Below are positions 1-5,403 of a stretch of 8,111 nucleotides of DNA, piece after piece (the stretch's first letter is position 1; the number at the start of each line of letters is the position of its first letter). A program made the translations under genes and the position numbers. The notes below the pieces were generated by a model, which was not told where the DNA came from, ran no database searches, and saw only the letters and a list, made by a program, of their open reading frames with translations. Origin of the DNA: Flavobacteriaceae bacterium (GTDB lineage: Bacteria > Bacteroidota > Bacteroidia > Flavobacteriales > Flavobacteriaceae); contig CANHBE010000110.1 in NCBI GenBank assembly GCA_947458575.1, positions 1 to 8,111 on the forward strand, in the 5' to 3' direction.

Positions 1-373
1 GCTGCGTGTTAGTGATATGTTAGAAAACGCACAAAAACCTGCTGTTTCTCCCGGCACTCCAATAAAGAAAGTGATATTCGAAATTTCTGAAAAAAGACTT
101 GGCGTTACCGCTGTTATTGACAAAAATAAAGTTGTTGGTATCATCACAGATGGAGATATTAGACGAATGCTAAACGATCGTGACTCTATTTCAGACGTCA
201 CAGCGCAAGAAATTATGACCAAAAATCCGAAAACGATTAGCTCATCTACCATGGTCGTTGATGCCTTCAATATTATGGAAGATTTTTCGATTACACAGCT
301 GATTGTCGTTGACCAAGATGAATACAAAGGTGTGTTACATCTGCACGACATATTAAAAGAAGGTATAGCATAA
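1..373 (+). CDS. KpsF/GutQ-family arabinose-5-phosphate isomerase, C-terminal CBS domains (5' partial)
   Basis: The reading frame is open from the first base (first whole codon at position 2), so the gene starts upstream; the ATG at 17 is internal. About 123 residues are visible. They make up a tandem pair of CBS domains: the first ends in the motif GIITDGDIRR, and the second runs from AQEIMTKNPKTI to GVLHLHDILKEGI. Both motifs are characteristic of the C-terminus of KpsF/KdsD/GutQ proteins (usually about 320 aa). The catalytic SIS domain, which interconverts ribulose-5-phosphate and arabinose-5-phosphate for Kdo synthesis, would lie outside the window. The stop codon overlaps the tatC start (TAATG), which suggests translational coupling. 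The family call is firm from the CBS motifs. The choice of KdsD over another SIS-CBS sugar isomerase is inference, supported by lptB in the same gene run. Confidence 0.88.
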   Translation, partial: LRVSDMLENAQKPAVSPGTPIKKVIFEISEKRLGVTAVIDKNKVVGIITDGDIRRMLNDRDSISDVTAQEIMTKNPKTISSSTMVVDAFNIMEDFSITQLIVVDQDEYKGVLHLHDILKEGIA

Positions 374-1188
374 TGGCGAAAAAGAACCTGAACGAAATGT
401 CGTTTTTAGATCATCTTGAAGAGCTTAGATGGTTATTGGTTCGCGGCACCATTGCAATCCTAGTAATGGCAATCGCCGCCTTTTTTGTGAGCGAGTACGT
501 TTTTGACACGATTATATTTGGGCCGACTCGTACTGATTTTATTACTTATCGAACATTTTGTGACTTGTCCCGTTATGTTGGTTTTAAAGATAGTATATGT
601 GTGGAAAGTCTGCCCTTTATCATTCAAAACACAAATATGGAGGGTCAGGTTAATATTCTCGTGTGGATTTGTGTTACTGCCGGATTTATTCTTGCCTTCC
701 CATATATTCTGTGGTTACTTTGGAGATTCATCAGTCCGGCGCTTTATGAAAAGGAACGTAAGAATGCAAAACTCTTCATCTTTGTAGCATCAATTCTGTT
801 CTTCCTTGGCGTTTTATTTGGATACTTTGTAGTTGTTCCAATGTCGGTCAATTTCTTTGCGACATTTAAGGTTAGCGAAGTAATAAAAAACCAATTCAGC
901 TTAGAATCGTATATTGGAATGATTAAAACATCTGTTATAGCCAGTGGACTGTTTTTTGAAATGCCGATTATCATTTATTTTCTCACCAAATTAGGACTGG
1001 TTACACCCCAATTTTTGAGAAAATACTGGAAATATGCAGTCGTATTAATTTTGATCGTGGCAGCAATTGTGACACCTCCTGATGTCATTAGCCAATTAGT
1101 AGTAGCTATCCCAATGCTTGTAATCTATGAAGCTAGCATACTAATATCATTACTGGTTTACAAAAAACAACTGAAAGAAAATGGCTAA
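373..1188 (+). CDS. tatC: Sec-independent (twin-arginine) protein translocase subunit TatC
   Basis: This is the multispanning inner-membrane receptor of the Tat pathway, which binds twin-arginine signal peptides of folded proteins. The 271-aa product begins with the cytoplasmic motif MSFLDHLEELR. It contains FISPALYEKER (residues 119-129; E128 matches the signal-peptide-binding E103 of E. coli), FFEMPII (E196, matching E170) and TPPDVISQLVVAIPM (residues 234-248; D237 matches D211). Six hydrophobic segments fit the family. The first periplasmic loop (about residues 42-92) is longer than in E. coli and carries two cysteines, C63 and C76; I recall this enlargement from other Bacteroidota TatC proteins. 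The start ATG overlaps the upstream stop codon by one base and the 3' end overlaps the next gene by eight. No tatA or tatB is visible here. Confidence 0.97.
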   Translation: MAKKNLNEMSFLDHLEELRWLLVRGTIAILVMAIAAFFVSEYVFDTIIFGPTRTDFITYRTFCDLSRYVGFKDSICVESLPFIIQNTNMEGQVNILVWICVTAGFILAFPYILWLLWRFISPALYEKERKNAKLFIFVASILFFLGVLFGYFVVVPMSVNFFATFKVSEVIKNQFSLESYIGMIKTSVIASGLFFEMPIIIYFLTKLGLVTPQFLRKYWKYAVVLILIVAAIVTPPDVISQLVVAIPMLVIYEASILISLLVYKKQLKENG

Positions 1189-1537
1189 TCAAGTACAAGA
1201 ATTTAATGAATATCGCTCCCGAATGAATGAAAAGTTGTTGGAAGACAATAACAAAATCATCAAGCGGATTTTTAATTTAGATACCAATGCGTACGCGCCC
1301 GGCGCACTTGATGTGCGAACAAAGGAGCTTTTAGGTTTGGTAGCCTCAACAGTCCTCAGATGCGATGATTGTATCAAATATCATTTGGAAACTTCCTATA
1401 AAGCAGGTGTCTCAAAAGAGGAAATGATGGAAGCCATGGGTATTGCTACTTTGGTGGGTGGAACGATTGTTATTCCGCATTTGAGACGCGCTTACGAATT
1501 TTGGGAAAATTTAGAGGAACAAGGTTCAATCGGGTAA
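1181..1537 (+). CDS. Carboxymuconolactone decarboxylase / AhpD-like family protein
   Basis: The 118-aa protein has the all-helical CMD fold signature: TKELLGLVAS (residues 47-56), then C61-D-D-C64 followed by H68, then a helix with GVSKEEMMEAMGIA and a C-terminal PHLRRAYEFWEN. The CxxCxxxH arrangement is the redox-active motif of AhpD-type alkylhydroperoxidase reductases and related peroxidase-like CMD proteins, so thiol redox activity is more likely than true carboxymuconolactone decarboxylation. No signal peptide is seen, so it should be cytoplasmic. The ATG lies inside the last codons of tatC (8-nt overlap) and is preceded by GAAAGAAA. That makes it part of the tatC operon and probably translationally coupled. 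The substrate is unknown. Confidence 0.88.
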   Translation: MANQVQEFNEYRSRMNEKLLEDNNKIIKRIFNLDTNAYAPGALDVRTKELLGLVASTVLRCDDCIKYHLETSYKAGVSKEEMMEAMGIATLVGGTIVIPHLRRAYEFWENLEEQGSIG

Positions 1538-1542
1538 TGGTT

Positions 1543-1590
1543 TAATGAATAAACGATTAAACAATTCAACGATTAAACGATTAAACAAAA
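1543..1590 (+). repeat. Tandem 8-nt repeat (AAACGATT units) before lptB
   Basis: The 57-bp spacer between the CMD-family gene and lptB is largely an octamer array. Successive units from 1551 are AAACGATT, AAACAATT, CAACGATT, AAACGATT and AAACAAAA. A more degenerate copy, TAATGAAT, lies at 1543-1550. Two units are perfect, two have one mismatch, and the outer units decay. The array ends four bases before the lptB ATG, so it occupies the translation initiation region. It has no strong dyad symmetry and does not look like a terminator. Confidence 0.85.
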
Positions 1591-1594
1591 GAAA

Positions 1595-2335
1595 ATGATT
1601 CTAAGAGCAGAAAATCTAGTCAAAACATACAAAGGAAGAAGTGTTGTTAAGGGCATTTCCGTCGAAGTTAATCAAGGGGAAATTGTCGGACTATTGGGAC
1701 CAAATGGTGCCGGGAAGACAACCTCTTTCTACATGATAGTTGGTTTGGTTAAGCCTAATGCGGGAAATATTTACCTCGATAATCTTGACATAACAAACTT
1801 TCCAATGTACAAAAGAGCACAGCACGGAATCGGTTATCTGGCTCAAGAAGCATCTGTCTTCAGAAAGCTAAGCATCGAAGACAATATCTTGAGTGTTTTA
1901 CAATTGACTCAACTTTCTAAGGCTGAACAAGAAGCCAAGATGGAATCACTGATTGACGAATTTGGATTACAACATATTCGTACCAATCGAGGAGATTTAC
2001 TTTCAGGAGGTGAGAGAAGAAGAACAGAAATAGCAAGAGCTCTTGCAACTGACCCTAAGTTCATTCTTCTAGACGAACCTTTCGCAGGTGTTGATCCTGT
2101 TGCGGTAGAAGATATTCAACGAATCGTTGCACAATTAAAAAACAAAAACATCGGAATCCTCATTACCGATCACAATGTTCAGGAAACCTTAGCCATTACC
2201 GATAAAACTTACCTCATGTTTGAAGGTGGTATCCTAAAGGCTGGAATCCCTGAAGATCTTGTGGTAGATGAAATGGTTCGAAGAGTTTACTTAGGACAGA
2301 ATTTTGAACTTAGAAAAAAGAAGCTTGAATTTTAA
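1595..2335 (+). CDS. lptB: LPS export ABC transporter ATP-binding protein LptB
   Basis: LptB is the cytoplasmic ATPase that, with LptF and LptG, drives LPS extraction from the inner membrane to the periplasmic bridge. The 246-aa product is a standard ABC domain: Walker A GPNGAGKTT (residues 35-43), Q-loop Q84 in GYLAQEASVF, signature LLSGGERRR (135-143), Walker B FILLDEP (156-162, with catalytic E161) and H-loop H193 in TDHNVQE. The LptB-specific features are GLLGPNGAGKTTSFYMIVG, the block GIGYLAQEASVFRKLS and the C-terminal VRRVYLGQNF; these separate it from related LivF/LivG-type ATPases. Its length matches the family (about 240 aa). The ATG follows the octamer repeat and an A-rich AAAAGAAA leader. 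It is downstream of a Kdo-precursor isomerase gene and followed 15 nt later by a small membrane-protein gene. Confidence 0.96.
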   Translation: MILRAENLVKTYKGRSVVKGISVEVNQGEIVGLLGPNGAGKTTSFYMIVGLVKPNAGNIYLDNLDITNFPMYKRAQHGIGYLAQEASVFRKLSIEDNILSVLQLTQLSKAEQEAKMESLIDEFGLQHIRTNRGDLLSGGERRRTEIARALATDPKFILLDEPFAGVDPVAVEDIQRIVAQLKNKNIGILITDHNVQETLAITDKTYLMFEGGILKAGIPEDLVVDEMVRRVYLGQNFELRKKKLEF

Positions 2336-2350
2336 AACAATGCTATCAAA

Positions 2351-2566
2351 ATGACCGAACAAGAAAAAAAATGGCATAAAGATCCGAAAAACTGGAAACT
2401 TGGTCTGTTCTACTATAACAAAGAAGACAAGCGAATTTTTCCACCGAAAAGAATTGAAAGTGTGGGATGGACAATCAATTTTGCTAACACGAAATCAGTA
2501 TTAGCTTTTGCATTGTTTATCACTTTCTTCGCTAGTATGGTATATCTTATCCTAAGCAAAAAATAG
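2351..2566 (+). CDS. Small single-span membrane protein, DUF5808-like
   Basis: The 71-aa protein has a hydrophilic N-terminal half containing DPKNWKLGLFYYNKEDKRIF (residues 11-30), then PPKR and GWTINFAN (39-46). One strongly hydrophobic helix follows (about 49-68) and the protein ends in SKK. The pattern W-K-x-G-x-x-Y-x-N-x-x-D-x-R-x-F/V-x-P-K-R with a following G-W-T-x-N-F resembles what I know as DUF5808, a short region found in bacterial membrane proteins. I make that family call from memory of the pattern. The gene starts 15 nt after lptB on the same strand, so it is probably in the same transcript. The function is unknown; proximity to lptB hints at an envelope role. It ends only 5 nt before the end of a convergent gene. 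Confidence 0.82.
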   Translation: MTEQEKKWHKDPKNWKLGLFYYNKEDKRIFPPKRIESVGWTINFANTKSVLAFALFITFFASMVYLILSKK

Positions 2567-2582
2567 TATTTTCAACGCTTGG
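2551..2582. terminator. Candidate bidirectional terminator-like dyad at convergent junction
   Basis: An inverted repeat spans the ends of the two convergent genes. The outer arms are CC-T-AAGC (2551-2557) and GCTTGG (2577-2582). The inner arms are AAAATA (2560-2565) and TATTTT (2567-2572), centred on G2566. The TAG of the small membrane-protein gene and the TGA of the GH25 gene both sit in the dyad. The stem is short and AT-rich with an internal loop (AA against CAAC), so intrinsic termination is only a possibility. Confidence 0.35.
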
Positions 2583-3438
2583 TTTGATATCGTAACATCT
2601 TTAGTGTCCCGTTGTAGATATTGAGATCAACATTGCCACCAATCCCATCAATTGATGCTTTCTCCGTAAACTGCCAAAACAACCAATCATCTTGCATTTC
2701 CTCAACGAAGAAATTGTAATTTGCTATCCAAAATTGGTATTCCCGAAAATCTTCTTCAAGAAAATCTTCGAAGTACCTTTGATTGGTATAGATAATGGGT
2801 TTGATTTGATAATGTTTATCTACTAAATCCAGCCATCGCTTCAATCCAACTTTAAGACTATCAATTGATTGATTATCAGGTATCGACTCGATATCTAGAA
2901 CAGGAGGCAAATCTCCCTTTTGAAGTCGAACATTCTTAATAAAAAATGTAGCTTGCTGCACTGAATTTTCATGAGGGCGGTAATAATGATAGGCACCCCT
3001 GATCAGTCCATTCTTCTTCGAATGCAACCAATTGTAATCGAAGTTCGTGTCAATCTTATCTCGACCGGCAGTTGCCCTAATAAAAGCAAACCGAATAGGA
3101 TAGCTGTTTTCTACTGATCTGACTTTTTCCCAATCTATTTTTCCTTGGTAATGCGAAACGTCAATCCCAACAACTTTATCACTGTATTTGCTGAGAACTT
3201 GAAAATTTCTGACATCGGAAAGTCGCTTTGTCTTCGCTTTGTTATCAACTTTAGTTGACTTGAAACCAAAGTAATACGACAATCCTTCCCGATAATGATT
3301 GCCAATGACAACCAACAATACCAAAATGGCGAATCCGAATAAAAAACTCAGCCATCTACTACGCGAGGCGGCTTTACCGGTTTTTCTTTTGATAGGCTTG
3401 CGTCGATTTAATTTGCGTGTCCTGCGTTTGGCCGTCAT
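2572..3438 (-). CDS. Membrane-anchored glycoside hydrolase family 25 (lysozyme-like) protein
   Basis: The 288-aa protein has a very basic N-terminal tail (14 Lys/Arg and no acidic residue in residues 1-28). A single hydrophobic segment (about 30-46) then acts as signal anchor, followed by a periplasmic GH25 domain (about 88-280). GH25 landmarks are GIDVSHYQGKIDW (91-103, D93), FAFIRATAG (118-125), GAYHYYRP (148-155), PPVLDIES with the catalytic D182-x-E184 pair, PIIYTN (214-219), FWIANYN (236-242) and WQFTEKASIDGIGGNVDLN (D271). All expected acidic active-site positions are present, so it is probably an active peptidoglycan N-acetylmuramidase facing the periplasm. It starts 17 nt after pssA with an AAGG-like ribosome site and should be co-transcribed with it. 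A role in cell-wall remodelling is inferred, not shown. Confidence 0.92.
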   Translation of the reverse strand: MTAKRRTRKLNRRKPIKRKTGKAASRSRWLSFLFGFAILVLLVVIGNHYREGLSYYFGFKSTKVDNKAKTKRLSDVRNFQVLSKYSDKVVGIDVSHYQGKIDWEKVRSVENSYPIRFAFIRATAGRDKIDTNFDYNWLHSKKNGLIRGAYHYYRPHENSVQQATFFIKNVRLQKGDLPPVLDIESIPDNQSIDSLKVGLKRWLDLVDKHYQIKPIIYTNQRYFEDFLEEDFREYQFWIANYNFFVEEMQDDWLFWQFTEKASIDGIGGNVDLNIYNGTLKMLRYQTKR

Positions 3439-3455
3439 TGTTAACCTTACAAATC

Positions 3456-4151
3456 TTAAAACAACTTACGCAAAATAGAAAGCAGAATGTATAATAAAAT
3501 AACCATTGCCACTCCCAGAAATTTGAAGAATAAAATCAATATTAATGATAGAGACAGAAAAATGACTTGTAACAAATTATCTTTGATACTCATTTTCTTG
3601 ACTTTAAGTGAAAACAGCGCAATCTCAGCATTCATTATAAAAGCACTCAAAACTGTGATGAGTAAAAGAAACCACTGATTCGAGAGCAAGTCTGTGACTG
3701 TTGCATGAAGTTCTCCTTGCATAATCAATGGCAAACTCATAATCAGTAACGCATTGGCAGGCGTAGGCAAACCAATAAAAGAATCGGACTGACGTGTATC
3801 AATATTAAAATTTGCCAATCTGTAGCAAGCGCCCAATGTAATGATGAAACCAAAATAAGGCATAATATCTGTGGTGCTAGACCCGTCTTTCGAAAGCAAC
3901 ATAAACATAGTCAAACCAGGTACAACACCGCTGGTAATCATGTCTGCTAAGGAATCTAATTGCAAACCTAATGGACTAGAAACCCGAAACAATCTCGCAA
4001 AAAAACCATCAAAAAAATCGAAGAAAATCCCAAGACTCACAAAAAAAAATGCGCTGAGGAAGTCCTGATGCGTTACGAATATCAGTGCGATACAACCGCA
4101 AAATAAGTTTAATAAGGTAATAATATTAGGTACGTGCTGTTTGATTTGCAT
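3456..4151 (-). CDS. pssA: CDP-diacylglycerol--serine O-phosphatidyltransferase
   Basis: This integral membrane enzyme makes phosphatidylserine from CDP-diacylglycerol and serine, the precursor of phosphatidylethanolamine. I choose the ATG at 4149-4151, giving 231 aa and beginning MQIKQHVPNIITLLNLFCGC, the usual N-terminus of the short membrane-type PssA. Upstream in frame lies an unlikely low-complexity extension. An AAAGAAG site precedes this ATG. The CDP-alcohol phosphotransferase signature DG-x2-AR-x8-G-x3-D-x3-D is complete: D48, G49, A52, R53, G62, D66 and D70. Further family features are the CYRLANFN and FIGLPTPANA blocks (109-116 and 125-134). Several hydrophobic helices follow, and the C-terminal part (about 160-231) is membrane-embedded. 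It is the first gene of a two-gene minus-strand unit with the GH25 gene and has a good promoter match just upstream. Confidence 0.95.
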   Translation of the reverse strand: MQIKQHVPNIITLLNLFCGCIALIFVTHQDFLSAFFFVSLGIFFDFFDGFFARLFRVSSPLGLQLDSLADMITSGVVPGLTMFMLLSKDGSSTTDIMPYFGFIITLGACYRLANFNIDTRQSDSFIGLPTPANALLIMSLPLIMQGELHATVTDLLSNQWFLLLITVLSAFIMNAEIALFSLKVKKMSIKDNLLQVIFLSLSLILILFFKFLGVAMVILLYILLSILRKLF

Positions 4152-4171
4152 ATCAACTTCTTTATGAAGTA

Positions 4172-4199
4172 CAAATTTAGCACAATAACCGAAAGACAA
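4172..4199 (-). promoter_or_regulatory. Bacteroidota-type promoter for pssA
   Basis: On the minus strand, TAAATTTG (4179 down to 4172) is an exact match to the TAnnTTTG -7 element used by Bacteroidota sigma factors. A TTG -33 core (4199 to 4197) lies 17 nt upstream of it. Transcription would begin near 4165, giving a leader of only about 14 nt before the pssA ATG. That spacing supports the chosen pssA start and makes the longer 311-aa reading unlikely. Confidence 0.65.
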
Positions 4200-4287
4200 G
4201 TGCGTTTTTCTTGGGAGTTTCGATTTAATCAATTCACAATTAATTCCAAAAAATAAATTCTGCGCCAAATAAGCCCGAAAAAATATA

Positions 4288-4295
4288 TATTTTTG
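4288..4295 (+). promoter_or_regulatory. Candidate -7 element for the porV-like/lnt operon
   Basis: TATTTTTG matches TAnnTTTG exactly and lies 39 nt upstream of the TTG start of the PorV-like gene, within a very AT-rich stretch (4279-4295). I see no clear TTG -33 core at the expected 17-23 nt upstream, so the match is weaker than that of pssA. The rest of the 183-bp divergent region (4152-4334) shows no gene or RNA that I can support. Confidence 0.45.
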
Positions 4296-4334
4296 AAAGC
4301 AAAAATCTAACGCAGGTTTGAAAATCAAATTGCA

Positions 4335-5402
4335 TTGAAAAAAGAAATAGTTATTGTCTTTCTTCTGGTATGTGCAACCACTTACGGTCAAACTACCAGA
4401 AAGTACTCCAATGAATTTATGAATATTGGCGTCGATGCTGCGGCATTGGGTATGGCAAATGCAGTGACTGCTACTTCACACGATGTCAATTCTGTTTATT
4501 GGAATCCTGCAGGTCTGATAGGAATTGAAGGAAGTCAAGTAGCCTTAATGCATGCCAGCTATTTTGCTAACATTGCGCAATATGATTACGCGGCTTATGC
4601 TAAACCAATAGATGATAGAAGTTCATGGGGAATATCACTAATCCGATTCGGCGTTGATGATATTCTCAACACAACCGAACTTATTGATGATCAAGGAAAT
4701 ATCGATTTCAATAGAGTCAGTAGATTTTCTACAGCCGATTATGGCTTTACCTTTTCCTATGCTCGAAAATTGCCGTTAGATGGTCTCCAATATGGGGTTA
4801 ATGCCAAAGTGATTCGCCGTATTATTGGAAAATTTGCCAACTCATGGGGTTTTGGCGTCGACGTTGGGTTCAAATTTGAAAAGAACAAATGGGACATCGG
4901 GTTGATGCTTAGAGATATTACAACAACCTACAATATTTGGAATATTGACGAGGAAGAATATAAGAAAATTCAAAATGCAGTTGAGGGTCAAAACCAGGAA
5001 GTTCCGGAAAGCACAGAGATAACATTGCCTAAACTGCAATTAGGAGTCTCCAGAAAATTTGAATACGATTATGACTACACCTTCCTGACGGCAATCAATC
5101 TAAATATGGAATTTATAAAAACCAACGATATTATTGCTTCAGATATTGTCAGCATTGCTCCTGCCGTTGGTTTTGAATTCGGTTACACAGATTTAGTATT
5201 TTTAAGAACAGGTCTTGGCAATTTTCAAAACGTAACACAAATTGATAGTACTACAAAGTTGAGTTTTCAACCAAATGTAGGATTAGGTTTTAAGTATAAA
5301 GGAATCCAAGTTGATTACGCTTTAACGGATCTTGGAAACCAAAGTGCAGCGCTTTACTCAAACATATTTTCCTTGAAAGTTGACCTTGACATTTTCAAAT
5401 AG
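4335..5402 (+). CDS. PorV/PorQ-family outer-membrane beta-barrel protein (possibly PorV2)
   Basis: The 355-aa protein begins with a signal peptide MKKEIVIVFLLVCATTYGQ, with a probable signal peptidase I cut after G18. The family hallmark follows: NIGVDAAALGMANAVTA (residues 31-47) then VNSVYWNPAGL (51-61). This block is typical of PorV/PorQ (UPF0164-like) FadL-fold barrels. The remainder alternates polar and aromatic residues in beta-strand style and ends in a strand, LKVDLDIFK. Family members include PorV, which shuttles type IX secretion cargo, but many paralogues have no proven role. The start is a TTG at 4335: an in-frame stop lies at 4308-4310 and the next in-frame ATG would remove the signal peptide. 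C13 is preceded by Leu-Val rather than a lipobox, so it is not a lipoprotein. lnt begins one base after its stop codon. Confidence 0.85.
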   Translation: MKKEIVIVFLLVCATTYGQTTRKYSNEFMNIGVDAAALGMANAVTATSHDVNSVYWNPAGLIGIEGSQVALMHASYFANIAQYDYAAYAKPIDDRSSWGISLIRFGVDDILNTTELIDDQGNIDFNRVSRFSTADYGFTFSYARKLPLDGLQYGVNAKVIRRIIGKFANSWGFGVDVGFKFEKNKWDIGLMLRDITTTYNIWNIDEEEYKKIQNAVEGQNQEVPESTEITLPKLQLGVSRKFEYDYDYTFLTAINLNMEFIKTNDIIASDIVSIAPAVGFEFGYTDLVFLRTGLGNFQNVTQIDSTTKLSFQPNVGLGFKYKGIQVDYALTDLGNQSAALYSNIFSLKVDLDIFK

Positions 5403-5403
5403 G

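Noticed and set aside
17..19. ATG at 17 as the start of a short CBS-domain protein
   Set aside because: The codons before it (LRVSD) continue the KpsF-type sequence leading into the first CBS domain, so it is an internal methionine of a longer gene.
503..974. Open frames inside tatC on other frames (503-787 plus; 744-974 minus)
   Set aside because: They are shadows of the strongly supported tatC frame and have no recognisable domains.
1496..1503. Possible promoter for lptB in the end of the CMD gene
   Set aside because: GAATTTTG has one mismatch to TAnnTTTG in a key position, and the nearest TTTG (1480-1483) is only 12 nt upstream, too close for a -33 element.
3451..3458. Possible minus-strand promoter between pssA and the GH25 gene
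   Set aside because: AAGATTTG on the minus strand matches TAnnTTTG with one mismatch at the first base and overlaps the pssA stop codon. The spacing of 17 nt between genes fits an operon better.
4152..4391. N-terminal extension of the pssA frame to 4391 (311 aa)
   Set aside because: The extra 80 residues are Phe/Asn/Lys-rich and do not resemble PssA, they overlap the signal-peptide region of the divergent PorV-like gene, and a good promoter plus ribosome site lies just before the ATG at 4151.
5380..5403. Earlier TTG start for lnt at 5380
   Set aside because: It would add eight residues inside the end of the PorV-like gene. The ATG at 5404 begins a typical MNKFF... N-terminus directly after the upstream stop codon.
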